Numbered from the stretch's first letter, positions 1-8,226 are shown. The stretch is DNA of 59,946 nucleotides from Acetobacteraceae bacterium (GCA_947474705.1 CANJJS010000024.1:1-59946); one strand, 5' to 3'. Notes: generated by a model not told the origin, from the sequence alone. Numbers and translations: made by a program.

Positions 1-854
1 CGCGCGAACGCTTCCTGGCCCTCCCGCGACAACGACCAGTTCAGAAACAACCGGGCGGCGTTGACGTTTTTCGCCGATTTCGGAATACCCGCGCCATAGG
101 ACGTCAGCGGCGTGCCCTCCGGCGGCATGATGCATTTCACCGGCGCGCCCTCCTTCATGCGGGGAATGACGATGTTGGTCTGCTGCGCGCCCACCAGCAA
201 TTCACCGCGTATGATCGCGTCCGTCGCCGGTGCGCCCGAGGGATACAATTGCGTCTGGTTCGCCGCGATCCGAGCCCAGTAATCCGGACCGAGCACCTGA
301 CGTTCGAACAGCGCCCGGTTCCAGGTCGGCCCCCCTCCCCCCGCGATCACCTGCGCGATCTTGTTGCCTTTCCATTTTGGATCGGTCAGGTCCATGAAGC
401 TCTTCGGCGGGTCTTGCACAAGTTCCGTGTTATACGCGATGCACCAGCCCGTGGTGGTACGCGGCCAGAGTTTGTCGGGATCGGTGATGGAAGCCGGCTG
501 ATAGGCCGCCGCGTTGGGCGGGCGGTAGTCCTGGTACATGTCCAACATCGTCCGCAAATGCCCACGGTCGGAATAATCGATCACGTCCGCCGTCAGTTTT
601 CCCGTCGCATATTCGGACCGGATGCGCGTGATCAACTGTCCGCCGGGAGCGCGGGTCAATTCCACCTTCACGAAGGGAAACCGCTTGTTGAACGCCGCGA
701 TCCAGGCCTGCTCTGTTTCGGAAAAATTCACCGAGTAAAAGAAAATCCGGCCCTCCGCCTTCGCTTTTTCGATCAACTCCGGCGGCCCGTATTCCTGAGC
801 CTGGGCCGTGGACGACATAAAAAGCGCGGTCACCGCCGCGATCAGCCAGCGCAT
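1..854 (-). CDS. ABC transporter solute-binding protein, iron(III)/family 1 type (3' end outside window)
   Basis: The reverse strand opens with MRWLIAAVTALFMSSTAQAQ, a Sec signal peptide with cleavage after AQA, and stays open to the window edge: about 284 residues are visible and the C-terminus is missing. The mature part (EYGPPELIEKAKAEGRIFFY, ITRIRSEYATGKLTADVID, later GGGGPTWNR and YGAGIPKSAKNVNAARLFLN) reads like periplasmic binding proteins of the iron(III)/family 1 class, which deliver a ligand to an inner-membrane ABC importer. The ligand cannot be told from the sequence. The permease and ATPase genes would be expected to the left, outside the window. Family assignment is fairly secure; substrate is unknown. 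Confidence 0.8.
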   Translation of the reverse strand, partial: MRWLIAAVTALFMSSTAQAQEYGPPELIEKAKAEGRIFFYSVNFSETEQAWIAAFNKRFPFVKVELTRAPGGQLITRIRSEYATGKLTADVIDYSDRGHLRTMLDMYQDYRPPNAAAYQPASITDPDKLWPRTTTGWCIAYNTELVQDPPKSFMDLTDPKWKGNKIAQVIAGGGGPTWNRALFERQVLGPDYWARIAANQTQLYPSGAPATDAIIRGELLVGAQQTNIVIPRMKEGAPVKCIMPPEGTPLTSYGAGIPKSAKNVNAARLFLNWSLSREGQEAFA

Positions 855-908
855 GGAAACTCCCCCCTGTTTGGTGCGGCGGACTCTTGCGGGGTTCGCT
901 GCCCGGCG

Positions 909-1742
909 TCAAACGGCGCGTTGCAACGCCCGGATTTCGAGGAACGAAATCCGCCGGATGCCGTGACCATCGAGCAACGCCGGCAGGGCCGGATCGATCA
1001 GCCCGGCGGCATCGCTCGCCCTGAGATCGGCGAAACCCAGTCCGTAGCCGCGCAATTCCTCTCCGTCCAGCACGGGATGCGCGAAGATTTCCGTCACGCC
1101 GGGGGAGAGGGTGGAAATGGTTTCGATCAACACGTCGCGCATTGGGCGGGGCCAGGGGTAAATCATGTGGTCGTTGAACAGAATGCCCCGCGCCATGGCG
1201 CGTTCGCGGGCGCGAAACCCTTGGGCCTCCGTCGTTTCAACCGAAAACATCCGCACGGGCAGCCTGTACTCCGCTGCCAGGTCCAGGTAGATCCCGAACA
1301 AATCGGAACGGTCCTGCACAATGTTCATGTGGCTGTCGAGATGCGTGACGTCGATACCCCAGGTCAAGGCCGCCTCGATTTGCGCGCGGCACTCGGCGCG
1401 AACGTCTTCGGGGTCGAGCCGGTCCAGTGCTTCCGCCGCCGTCGCCGGGAGAAACCCGTCCTTGCCGTGCAACGACGTGCCGCGGGTCAGGCCGCGCCAG
1501 CGGTATCCGGCATATTCGGAGGTCAGGGTCAAATGCACGCCGACGGGAAACGCCGCCAGCATGCGCGCGGCCTCGAACGCCCAGGGACAGGGGACCATGA
1601 GCGTGGCGCTGGTGGCGATGCCGCCGGTTAAAGCGCGATATGTCGCGAGATTGGCGGCGTGACTGACCCCGAGATCGTCGCAATTGACGATCAGAAGCCG
1701 GTCATCCGGACTGTAGCCCAGGCCTTCGGCGAGCGTGGTCAG
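909..1742 (-). CDS. YdjC/ChbG-family carbohydrate deacetylase, probable CTG start
   Basis: The product resembles YdjC/ChbG metal-dependent deacetylases, which remove N-acetyl groups from oligosaccharides such as chitooligosaccharides. The metal-site region LLIVNCDDLG lies near the N-terminus, followed by THLDSHMN and a late FAHPVLDG His motif. The first in-frame ATG (position 1598) would cut off the essential NCDDLG segment, and no ATG, GTG or TTG exists upstream in frame. A CTG at 1742 gives a family-like start (TTLAEGLGYSPDDRLLIVN) and overlaps the TGA of the antitoxin gene, so translation by coupling from a CTG is my inference; length would be 277 residues. A lost start codon or sequence error is the alternative. 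Last gene of the toxin-antitoxin transcript. Confidence 0.75.
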   Translation of the reverse strand: MTTLAEGLGYSPDDRLLIVNCDDLGVSHAANLATYRALTGGIATSATLMVPCPWAFEAARMLAAFPVGVHLTLTSEYAGYRWRGLTRGTSLHGKDGFLPATAAEALDRLDPEDVRAECRAQIEAALTWGIDVTHLDSHMNIVQDRSDLFGIYLDLAAEYRLPVRMFSVETTEAQGFRARERAMARGILFNDHMIYPWPRPMRDVLIETISTLSPGVTEIFAHPVLDGEELRGYGLGFADLRASDAAGLIDPALPALLDGHGIRRISFLEIRALQRAV

Positions 1743-2023
1743 ACCAGTTCCACCTTCAGTGCTCGCCCGACCAAAGCCGCGGCCCGCCGCAGTGTTTCCA
1801 CGGTGACATTGCCCTCCGCCTTCAGGATGCGGTCGAGTTGCGCCCGGCTGGTGCCCATCCGCGCCGCCATTTCGGTTTTGCTGATCCCAAGCCGCTCCAT
1901 CTCCTGGCTGAGTTGCCAGGCGACGACGCGGGTGGCGGCCTCGGCGCGGACGTCTTCGCGGATATTGTCCTCGGCGAGCAGGTCGTCGAGGGAACTGCCC
2001 CAGTGGGGATTCTTCCCAATCAT
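1739..2023 (-). CDS. higA: XRE/HigA-type helix-turn-helix antitoxin
   Basis: A 94-residue protein with a central helix-turn-helix (LGISKTEMAARMGTSRAQLD) followed by a segment ending in VGRALKVELV. This layout is typical of HigA-like antitoxins that partner Gp49/DUF891-type RelE toxins. It would bind and neutralise the toxin encoded just upstream and repress its own promoter through the palindrome at 2397-2412. The ATG at 2023 overlaps the toxin stop codon (ATGA), a usual arrangement for toxin-first HigBA operons, and its own stop overlaps the proposed CTG start of the deacetylase gene. The symbol is by family resemblance. Confidence 0.85.
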   Translation of the reverse strand: MIGKNPHWGSSLDDLLAEDNIREDVRAEAATRVVAWQLSQEMERLGISKTEMAARMGTSRAQLDRILKAEGNVTVETLRRAAALVGRALKVELV

Positions 2024-2373
2024 GACTTCATCTCCTTCATTCGCCCGCGCGCGAGGGCGATTTCCTCGGGCGGCGTGGCCTGTGTCTTCTTCACGAACCC
2101 GTGCACGACGCCGATCCGGCCTTCGTCCACGAAGAACAGCACCCGCGCGATGCGGCGGCTGGGAAGCGTGGACCGTACTTCCCACAAGCCCTGTCCCAAC
2201 GAGCGGCACACCGGCATGCCGACGGGCCAGCCGAATTGCACGGTCGCGAGGTCCAGTCCGATTTCCCGCCGGTCGTCGGGCGGCAGGCTCCGCAACCAGT
2301 CCCGCACCGGCTCCGACCCGCCCGCCGTGCGATAAAAGATCACGGGAATTTCGGGTCTGGACGGCACGTGCAT
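2020..2373 (-). CDS. higB: HigB-like RelE/Gp49 (DUF891) family toxin
   Basis: A toxin of the RelE superfamily, phage Gp49-like branch, expected to cleave mRNA on the ribosome. Diagnostic segments are FYRTAGGSEPVRDWLRSLP, VQFGWPVGMPVCRSLG, GLWEVRSTLP, RIARVLFFV and HGFVKKTQATPPEEIALAR. The start at 2373 (MHVPSRPEIPVIFY, 117 residues) is preferred over the ATG at 2403, because the latter lies inside the palindrome thought to be the operator; the 2373 start leaves that site in the 5' untranslated region. Stop and antitoxin start overlap by 4 nt. Catalytic activity is inferred from family only. Confidence 0.87.
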   Translation of the reverse strand: MHVPSRPEIPVIFYRTAGGSEPVRDWLRSLPPDDRREIGLDLATVQFGWPVGMPVCRSLGQGLWEVRSTLPSRRIARVLFFVDEGRIGVVHGFVKKTQATPPEEIALARGRMKEMKS

Positions 2374-2396
2374 GGGAGCGTTCCTTGGCGAATTAT

Positions 2397-2412
2397 GTAT
2401 CATTTAAGATAC
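2397..2412. promoter_or_regulatory. Palindromic operator of the toxin-antitoxin operon
   Basis: A perfect inverted repeat, GTATC - 6 nt - GATAC, lies 24 nt upstream of the chosen toxin start. Position and spacing fit autoregulation by a dimeric HTH antitoxin. The same half-sites and spacing recur at 39297-39312. Confidence 0.6.
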
Positions 2413-2421
2413 GGGAGAGCA

Positions 2422-2441
2422 AGAGGTTTCACGCAACCTCT
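2422..2441. other. Hairpin between moeA and the toxin gene
   Basis: AGAGGTT and AACCTCT form a perfect 7-bp stem with a 6-nt loop in the 75-bp gap. There is no clear U tract on either strand, so it could be a weak terminator for moeA or part of the toxin-antitoxin promoter region. Confidence 0.35.
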
Positions 2442-2479
2442 CACGCAATCCTTCAGGAACCGTTAACGCACTCGTGTGT

Positions 2480-3700
2480 TCAGATACCCAACGTGTCCAA
2501 CCGGATCGCGGCCACTTCCGCCCCCGCCGGCAAAGCCGGAGCATGCGGCGCTCGCAGGATCAGCGCATCGGCCAAGGCGAGGCGGCGCAGCATCGCCGAG
2601 TCCTGCACCGGGAACGGCGTCACGACCAAACGGCCCGCTTCGTCGGTGGAGACCGTCGCGCGCAGGTGATCGGCGCGGCGGTCGTTCTCGCGGACGGCGA
2701 CGCCCAGTACCGCCGTCACCGTTGGCGGCGGTCCGGCGGGCAGGCCCCGCATCAGCGCCAAAGCGGGCAGCAGGAACAGCGCCGCGCAAACCAGGGCCGA
2801 AACCGGGTTGCCGGGCAGGCCGAGCACGGGCACCGCGCCCATCTGGCCGAACAGCAGCGGTTTGCCGGGACGCATCGCGATCTGCCAGAAATCGACGACC
2901 AGGCCTCTTGTTTGGAGGCCGGAAATGACCAGGTCGTGATCGCCGACGGAGGCCCCGCCGGTCGTGACCAGGAGATCGTAGCCCATGACCTGATCGGCGG
3001 CGGCGGCGACGGCCTCGGTCGTGTCTTTGGCGACGGGCAGGACGGTGGGGTCGCCGCCCATGGCGCGGACCAGGGCCGCCAAAGCGTGGGAATTGGAGCT
3101 GACAATGCCGCCGGGAGGGATGGGCTCGCCGGGAAGCGCGATTTCGTCGCCGGTGGCCAGGATCGCGACACGGGGCTTTCGGTGAACCGCGATCCAGGGA
3201 TGGTTGGCGGCCGCCGCGAGGCCAACGTCCCGCGCGGTCATTTTGCGTCCCTTGGGGATCACCGCGTCGCCATGGGCAAAATCCTGGCCGGCGCGGCGGA
3301 TGTGGCGGCCCGCGACGACCGCTTCTTTCACGGTGGCCATGTCGCCATCACGATCCGTGTCCTCCTGCAGCAGGATGCCATCGGCGCCTTTGGGCACGAC
3401 GGAGCCGGTGAAGAGGCGGACGGTTTCGCCCGGCCCGACCTGCCCGGCAAAGGGGTGGCCGGCGGGGGCGGCGCCGATGACTTTCAGGGTGGCGCCCAAG
3501 GTGCCGTCGGCGGCGCGGAGGGCGTAACCGTCCATGGCGGAGACGTCGGAGGGGGGCTGGGTCAGGCGGGCCAGGACCGGTTCGGCCGTCACCCGGTTCC
3601 AGGCGTTGGCGAGCGCCACGATCTCGGCGGGCATGGGGCGCAGGCCCGCCAGGATGCGGGCGCGGGCGTCTTCGACGGAGATCATGGCGGGCGTTGGCAT
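2480..3700 (-). CDS. moeA: Molybdopterin molybdenumtransferase MoeA
   Basis: MoeA inserts molybdate into adenylylated molybdopterin during molybdenum-cofactor synthesis in the cytoplasm. The 406-residue length is normal. Family signatures are present in order: SAMDGYA (54-60), GSVVPKGAD (99-107), RRAGQDF (135-141), LATGDE (181-186), TTGGASVGDHD (246-256), MRPGKPL (276-282) and GLPGNPVS (294-301). The next gene downstream is the toxin gene; other cofactor-synthesis genes are not in the window, and the upstream flavoprotein gene is 94 bp away, so it may be transcribed alone. Confidence 0.96.
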   Translation of the reverse strand: MPTPAMISVEDARARILAGLRPMPAEIVALANAWNRVTAEPVLARLTQPPSDVSAMDGYALRAADGTLGATLKVIGAAPAGHPFAGQVGPGETVRLFTGSVVPKGADGILLQEDTDRDGDMATVKEAVVAGRHIRRAGQDFAHGDAVIPKGRKMTARDVGLAAAANHPWIAVHRKPRVAILATGDEIALPGEPIPPGGIVSSNSHALAALVRAMGGDPTVLPVAKDTTEAVAAAADQVMGYDLLVTTGGASVGDHDLVISGLQTRGLVVDFWQIAMRPGKPLLFGQMGAVPVLGLPGNPVSALVCAALFLLPALALMRGLPAGPPPTVTAVLGVAVRENDRRADHLRATVSTDEAGRLVVTPFPVQDSAMLRRLALADALILRAPHAPALPAGAEVAAIRLDTLGI

Positions 3701-3794
3701 GGCGGGGACTCTTCGGATCTGGGCTTGTCGTCCTTCTACCGCGGGACAGGCCTCGTGGTCACGCGACCGCGGGACAGACCCGGCGGTCGCGGCG

Positions 3795-4967
3795 TCACCA
3801 GCCGAGGTCGGTGGCCTTCAGGCCCATGAGCACCTTGCCCGCCGATTCGTAATGAACCGGCAGCGCGGCGAGGTGTTGGACCCCGACATGGATGTCCCGA
3901 AAATACCGTTCCAAGGGGTTCTTGCTGTAGACGGCGGCGGTTCCGGCGGCGTGGAAGACGATGTCCACCGCGCGCACGGATTCCCGCATGGCGTGGACGA
4001 TGGCGAGACGCAGTTGGGCGATGGGCATGTCGAGATCGTCCGTGCCGGAGCAGGTCGCGGCCCAGGCGGTGGCGGCGGCATCGAGGACGTAGGCGCGAGC
4101 GGCGTTCACGATGGCTTCGGCTTCGGCGATTTTGGTCTGGGTGTAAGGGCGATCGCGCAGGGGGGTCGCGGACATGGTGGTGGTTTCGCGTCGCGCGCGT
4201 GCGACGAAGGTGTCGATGGCGCCGCGGGCGATGCCCAGCGAATTGGCGGCGGTTCCGGTCCAGGTGGCGGCGAACATCATGCGAGGGTGGTAGAAGGGCC
4301 CTTTTTCGCGCGGGGGGTCGAAGATGGAGAGCGTGTGGGCATCGGGGACGAAGACGTTGTCCACTTTGAAATCCTGGCTGCCGGTGCCGCGCATGCCGAC
4401 GACGGTCCAGGTATCGACGATGGTCACTTTGTCGCGCGGTACCCACATGGCCCGGACGGCCTGGTTGCCCGCGCCGTCCAAACGGGGGGCGCCATTGTCC
4501 ATGACATTCGCGGAACAATAGAGCCAGTTCGCGTGGTCGATGCCGCTCGCGAAGTTCCATTGGCCATCGACGCGGTAGCCGCCTTCCACGGCGTGTGCAT
4601 GGCCCATGGGGCGGAGGGAGCCGGCGGGCCGGAAATCGGCGGGCGTGCCGGCCATATCGCGGCCGGCCTTGGCGGGCATCAGCCCAAGAAAGGCGGAGAT
4701 GGCGTTGCGGACCATCAGGCACCAGCCGGCGGAGCCATCGGCTTTGGAGATTTCCTCGATCACCGCGAAGCCGGTCAGAGGCGACAGTTCCAGGCCGCCC
4801 ATGGATTTCGGCAGGTACAGGCTGAACAGGCCGGCGGCGGCGCATTCCTTGGCGATGGCGTCGGGCAGGCGGCGCAGATTTTCGGCTTCCTCGCGCGCGG
4901 CCAGGACCATGGGGGCGATGCGTTTCGCGGCGGCGATGACATCCGGGGTTGGTTCATGGGCGGGCAT
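3795..4967 (-). CDS. Acyl-CoA-dehydrogenase-fold flavoprotein (putative monooxygenase/hydroxylase)
   Basis: A 390-residue protein with the acyl-CoA dehydrogenase fold. The N-terminal helical part (LPDAIAKECAAAGLFSLYLP, GGLELSPLTGFAVIEEIS) leads into a middle beta-domain (WNFASGIDHANWLYC, TWTVVGMRGTGSQDFKVDNV) and a C-terminal helical bundle of the type 2 class. This class includes flavin-dependent two-component hydroxylases of the HsaA/DszC kind, which use reduced flavin from a separate reductase, rather than true fatty-acyl-CoA dehydrogenases. I see no reductase gene nearby. The start at 4967 has AGGAG just upstream. The gene follows a small membrane-protein gene by 27 bp and the sterol-desaturase-type gene before that, suggesting one transcript. 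Substrate unknown. Confidence 0.82.
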   Translation of the reverse strand: MPAHEPTPDVIAAAKRIAPMVLAAREEAENLRRLPDAIAKECAAAGLFSLYLPKSMGGLELSPLTGFAVIEEISKADGSAGWCLMVRNAISAFLGLMPAKAGRDMAGTPADFRPAGSLRPMGHAHAVEGGYRVDGQWNFASGIDHANWLYCSANVMDNGAPRLDGAGNQAVRAMWVPRDKVTIVDTWTVVGMRGTGSQDFKVDNVFVPDAHTLSIFDPPREKGPFYHPRMMFAATWTGTAANSLGIARGAIDTFVARARRETTTMSATPLRDRPYTQTKIAEAEAIVNAARAYVLDAAATAWAATCSGTDDLDMPIAQLRLAIVHAMRESVRAVDIVFHAAGTAAVYSKNPLERYFRDIHVGVQHLAALPVHYESAGKVLMGLKATDLGW

Positions 4968-4994
4968 GGGGCGTCTCCTGTCCCGGTTGGGGCG

Positions 4995-5192
4995 CTACAG
5001 ATCGGCGATGCGGATCCAGGTGCCGATGGCGGCCGCCACGATCGCACCGGCAGCGAGCCAGGGGGGAGTGGCGGCATGGAGTTCGCCCGCCACGGCGAAC
5101 CAGATGGCGAAGGCGGCGATCCCCACGGCGATGCCGCCGATCAGGCTGGCGCGGCCGGGTTTGATGCGGGCGCGGGGTTGCGCCTGGCTCAT
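4995..5192 (-). CDS. Small two-helix membrane protein
   Basis: A 65-residue protein with a basic N-terminus (QPRARIKPGR) and two hydrophobic segments, about residues 17-39 (IGGIAVGIAAFAIWFAVAG) and 45-60 (WLAAGAIVAAAIGTWI), so probably an inner-membrane hairpin. Its start overlaps the stop of the desaturase-type gene by 4 nt (ATGA), which supports it being real and translationally coupled. I do not recognise the family. It may assist the adjacent membrane-bound oxygenase. Confidence 0.68.
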   Translation of the reverse strand: MSQAQPRARIKPGRASLIGGIAVGIAAFAIWFAVAGELHAATPPWLAAGAIVAAAIGTWIRIADL

Positions 5193-5971
5193 TCGGCGTC
5201 GGCCCGGATGTGACCGGCGCGCACATCGTCGGTGGTGTTGCGCACGCGCTTCAGGTCGCGCCGGACATTCGCGGAATCATAACCGTTGAAAATATGTTCC
5301 AGCAGGCCGCAGGCGAGATCGGAGGTGCCGAAGAACCAGTCCGCGACGGGATAGGTCAGATTGAAATTCCGCTCCATCATGATCGCGGTGTTGTGGTGGG
5401 CGATGTGGTGGCGGCGGATCGAGTTCACCAGCGGGATGTGACGCACAAGCGAGTCGTTTTTCACATGGCAGCAGAAATGGAAGGTCTCGTAATTCAGATA
5501 AAGCGCGACATTTGTAATAAGCAGCATCCAGCCCGCGTTGGCGGCACCGAGCAAACCGAGGATGGCGGCGGGGGGAATGGACAGCGCCATGAAGGCGACC
5601 AGGGCGTAGGGCGGGAAGAAGACAATACGGAAATCTCGGGTATTGTCGATCGTGGGCTCGATTTCCGTGAAGAACTGGTGATGCGCCAAAGTGTGGCGCT
5701 TGTAGATGCCCATGAAACCTTTCACGGGGCGGTGCATGATGTAGCGGTGGATCCACCACTCGAACACGTTCGAGACACAGAAGGCGAAGGGGATCACGAG
5801 ATATTCGTACCAACCGGGCGCGTGTACCTGGCGGAGGCAGTACCAGATGGCCGAGGCGCCCAACGCGAAGATCAGCGCGACATGGGCCCAACCGAAATAG
5901 GCCGGGGCGATACGGGCGCGAAAATCGGCGCGGAACGCGGCCTGGCGTTGGGACAGTCGGGTCTGGCTCAT
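5189..5971 (-). CDS. Sterol desaturase / fatty acid hydroxylase superfamily protein
   Basis: A 260-residue integral-membrane di-iron enzyme. Three histidine boxes are visible: HRYIMH at 75-80, HTLAHH at 93-98 and HHIAHH at 188-193, with hydrophobic helices before and between them. Members hydroxylate or desaturate lipids at the membrane using O2 and an electron donor; the lipid acted on here is unknown. A good ribosome site (GGAGG) precedes the ATG at 5971. It heads an apparent three-gene unit with the 65-residue membrane protein and the flavoprotein gene, and is divergent from the MaoC gene across 114 bp. Confidence 0.9.
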   Translation of the reverse strand: MSQTRLSQRQAAFRADFRARIAPAYFGWAHVALIFALGASAIWYCLRQVHAPGWYEYLVIPFAFCVSNVFEWWIHRYIMHRPVKGFMGIYKRHTLAHHQFFTEIEPTIDNTRDFRIVFFPPYALVAFMALSIPPAAILGLLGAANAGWMLLITNVALYLNYETFHFCCHVKNDSLVRHIPLVNSIRRHHIAHHNTAIMMERNFNLTYPVADWFFGTSDLACGLLEHIFNGYDSANVRRDLKRVRNTTDDVRAGHIRADAE

Positions 5972-6085
5972 TGTCGTTGTCCTCCGTGCCGGTCAGGATA
6001 CGCCTCTGAACCCAGGGGCGCAAAGGGCTCGACAGGGCGGTGGCGGGCGTTATCTTCCGGCGCGGACGAACAGGAGGAATGACGG

Positions 6086-6541
6086 ATGCTCGTGGTGGAA
6101 AAGCCCTCGGATATGAAGGCGCATGTGGGCGAGGAGATCGGATCCAGCGACTGGGTGACGGTGGATCAGGCGATGATAAACAAATTCGCCGACGCGACCG
6201 GGGATCATCAGTGGATCCATGTGGACGTGGAACGGGCGAAGACGGAAATGCCCGGCGGCAAGACGATCGCGCATGGGTTTCTTACGTTGTCGCTGATCGC
6301 GGGGCTGGCGCATCAGACGCACGATATTACGAAGCGTTCCCGTGGGATCAATTACGGGTCGGACCGGGTGCGGTTCACGGCACCGGTGCAGGTCGGGTCC
6401 CGGGTGCGGCTGCATCAGAAGCTGACGAAAGTGGAGGACATCGAAGGCGGCGTGCGGATGTCGTTCGAGAGCAAGATGGAGATCGAGGGGCAGGCAAGGC
6501 CGGCTCTGGTGGCGGAGACGATCGCGCTGGCGTACGAGTAA
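6086..6541 (+). CDS. MaoC-family (R)-specific enoyl-CoA hydratase
   Basis: A 151-residue single hot-dog-fold dehydratase. The hydratase motif FADATGDHQWIH spans residues 34-45, giving the Asp40/His45 catalytic pair, and IAHGFLTLSL follows at 61-70. Such enzymes hydrate trans-2-enoyl-CoA to (R)-3-hydroxyacyl-CoA, linking beta-oxidation to polyhydroxyalkanoate or other routes. AGGAGG 8 nt upstream supports the ATG at 6086; a later ATG at 6113 is possible. The gene is alone on the plus strand and followed by a clear terminator. Confidence 0.92.
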   Translation: MLVVEKPSDMKAHVGEEIGSSDWVTVDQAMINKFADATGDHQWIHVDVERAKTEMPGGKTIAHGFLTLSLIAGLAHQTHDITKRSRGINYGSDRVRFTAPVQVGSRVRLHQKLTKVEDIEGGVRMSFESKMEIEGQARPALVAETIALAYE

Positions 6542-6550
6542 CGATGGAAG

Positions 6551-6588
6551 CCGGCGGGTGGCCGGTTGGTGCCCGCCGGATTTTGTTT
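6551..6588 (+). terminator. Rho-independent terminator after the MaoC gene
   Basis: CCGGCGGG (6551-6558) pairs perfectly with CCCGCCGG (6572-6579), followed by ATTTTGTTT. It begins 10 nt after the stop codon. Confidence 0.8.
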
Positions 6589-6831
6589 CGACTTTGAAAA
6601 CCCACGAAGGCGACGGCCGGAAAAAACAGCACCGCCCCGGCCCGCATCGGCACATCCAATCACGATCCGCGAAGGCGGTCCATCCATGTCTTTCGCCAGT
6701 TCGGCGCCGCGAATCGTGGGGGGGGCCGTCTTCGTGGACCATGACGGGTAAAACACAACCTTTCCGGTCTCGGGGCTTGCGATTTTCTCGCTTGTTATTC
6801 AGACGGCCGATTCCGGCGCGGCCATGCCCGT
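6589..6831. other. Intergenic region with no supported gene
   Basis: Between the MaoC terminator and the convergent DUF6166 gene. Short open frames on both strands have no recognisable domain, good start or coding character. I see no RNA gene. Confidence 0.5.
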
Positions 6832-7116
6832 TCAAATAAGCGCCGCGTCGATCTCGTCCCCGGTCAGGCTCCAGGCATTGTCCAAGACCGAAACAACCTC
6901 CCGCATGAACCGTTCGGTCAAAGCGAGGGCCTTCTTGTCATCCCCCAAATGGTCCGCCAGCAGCGCGAGCGCCAGTTGCCTCGGTCCGTCGCCTTCGTAG
7001 GTCCATTCGAACCCCATCGGGCTGAAGGTTTTCAGGTCGAACCTCGGGTTCAGCGGCGCCCCGTCCACGGTCACAACGGCGCCATCCAGGCTGCGCCCGC
7101 CTTCATAGATTTTCAT
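6832..7116 (-). CDS. DUF6166-like protein
   Basis: A 94-residue soluble protein. The core GFEWTYEGDGPRQLALALL, followed by an acidic DHLGDDKKALAL stretch, matches my recollection of the DUF6166 family, which has no established function. The start overlaps the alcohol dehydrogenase stop by 4 nt, so it is probably the last gene of the lolC/E-lolD-dehydrogenase transcript. Family membership is from memory of the pattern and should be confirmed by profile search. Confidence 0.7.
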   Translation of the reverse strand: MKIYEGGRSLDGAVVTVDGAPLNPRFDLKTFSPMGFEWTYEGDGPRQLALALLADHLGDDKKALALTERFMREVVSVLDNAWSLTGDEIDAALI

Positions 7117-8213
7117 GGGAAGGTCACCACGCTTCTCACGGTTTCCCCGCGCTTCAACGCGGCGAAACCCTCGTTGATATCTTCCAGCCTAATGCGCGCC
7201 GAAATCATTTCGTCCAGCTTCAGTTTTCCATCCAAATAGGCGCGCGCCAGCATCGGAAAATCCCGCGCGGGATTGGCGCCGCCGTAGGAAGACCGGACGA
7301 TTCGTTTCTCTTGCATCAGGCTGCCCCAGCGAAACGCGACCTCTTCATTCACCGCGACCTTGCCGAGCCAGACGATCTGACCGCCGGGACGGACAGCCTC
7401 TACCGACAGCCGGAATGTCTCGGGACGGCCGGCCGCTTCGACGACCAGGTCAGCGCCGCGGCCTTCGGTCAGCGATCGGGCCAGGTCCACCGCCTCTTCC
7501 GGGCCGACTGCCCTGGTCGCGCCGATCGCCTGCGCCAGTTGGCGGCGCGCGGGATTGGGATCGACGGCGATAATCTCGCCGCAGCCCGCCAGGACCGCGC
7601 CCTGGATGGCGGACAGGCCGACGGCGCCGCAGCCGATGACCATCGCGGTGTCGCCCCAGCCGGGTTTGGCGATGCGGGTCACGGCGCCGACGCCGGTCAT
7701 GACGCCGCAGCCGATCAGCGCGGCGCGATCGAAAGGCATGGCATCCGGGACCCGGATCGCGCTTTGGGCGGGGACCACGCAGTATTCGGAAAACCCGCCC
7801 AGATACATCAACTGATGCACGGGCACCGCGTCGCAGGACAGCCGCGGTTTGCCGTCGAAATGGTAGCCGCGGGGGCCATTCGCCAAAAACGTCCGGCACA
7901 GGATCGGCTGCGCCTTCTCGCAATAAAAGCAGGCGCCGCAATGCGGATTCCAGGACAGCACGACGCGGTCGCCCTTGGCGAGATCGGACACGTCCTGGCC
8001 CAGGGCGGCAATTTCGCCGGCGGCTTCGTGGCCGAGAACGGCGGGCAGGTTAACGGCGAGCGCACCCTCGATGGCTTCCAGATCGGTGTGGCACAGGCTC
8101 GCGGCGCGGACGCGAACCAGGACATCGCCGGGCGCGAGGGGGCCGACTTCGAGCGTTTCGATGGTCATTGGGGCGCCGGTCTGACGCAGTATGGCGGCGC
8201 GGGACGTCCACAT
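7113..8213 (-). CDS. Zinc-dependent alcohol dehydrogenase, class III-like
   Basis: A 366-residue medium-chain dehydrogenase/reductase. The catalytic-zinc site is SLCHTD with GHEAAGE; the structural-zinc site is CGACFYCEKAQPILC, with all four cysteines; the Rossmann glycine motif is GCGAVGLSAIQG. Overall shape is nearest class III/NAD(P)-dependent alcohol or aldehyde-adduct dehydrogenases; the substrate is not evident. I chose the ATG at 8213 (MWTSRAAILRQTG) because it starts just after the lolD stop, whereas the longer frame from 8309 would run into lolD. An oxidoreductase behind lol genes is an odd pairing, and co-transcription is only inferred from spacing. Confidence 0.92.
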   Translation of the reverse strand: MWTSRAAILRQTGAPMTIETLEVGPLAPGDVLVRVRAASLCHTDLEAIEGALAVNLPAVLGHEAAGEIAALGQDVSDLAKGDRVVLSWNPHCGACFYCEKAQPILCRTFLANGPRGYHFDGKPRLSCDAVPVHQLMYLGGFSEYCVVPAQSAIRVPDAMPFDRAALIGCGVMTGVGAVTRIAKPGWGDTAMVIGCGAVGLSAIQGAVLAGCGEIIAVDPNPARRQLAQAIGATRAVGPEEAVDLARSLTEGRGADLVVEAAGRPETFRLSVEAVRPGGQIVWLGKVAVNEEVAFRWGSLMQEKRIVRSSYGGANPARDFPMLARAYLDGKLKLDEMISARIRLEDINEGFAALKRGETVRSVVTFP

Positions 8214-8226
8214 GGTCTGGTTCCCT

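Noticed and set aside
249-1631. A 460-codon open frame on the plus strand
   Set aside because: It is antisense to the solute-binding protein and deacetylase genes, has no recognisable domain, and shows the Arg/Gly/His-rich composition typical of shadow frames in GC-rich DNA.
6415-6756. A possible small minus-strand gene between the MaoC and DUF6166 genes
   Set aside because: Most of it overlaps the MaoC gene and its terminator; no domain or convincing ribosome site was seen.
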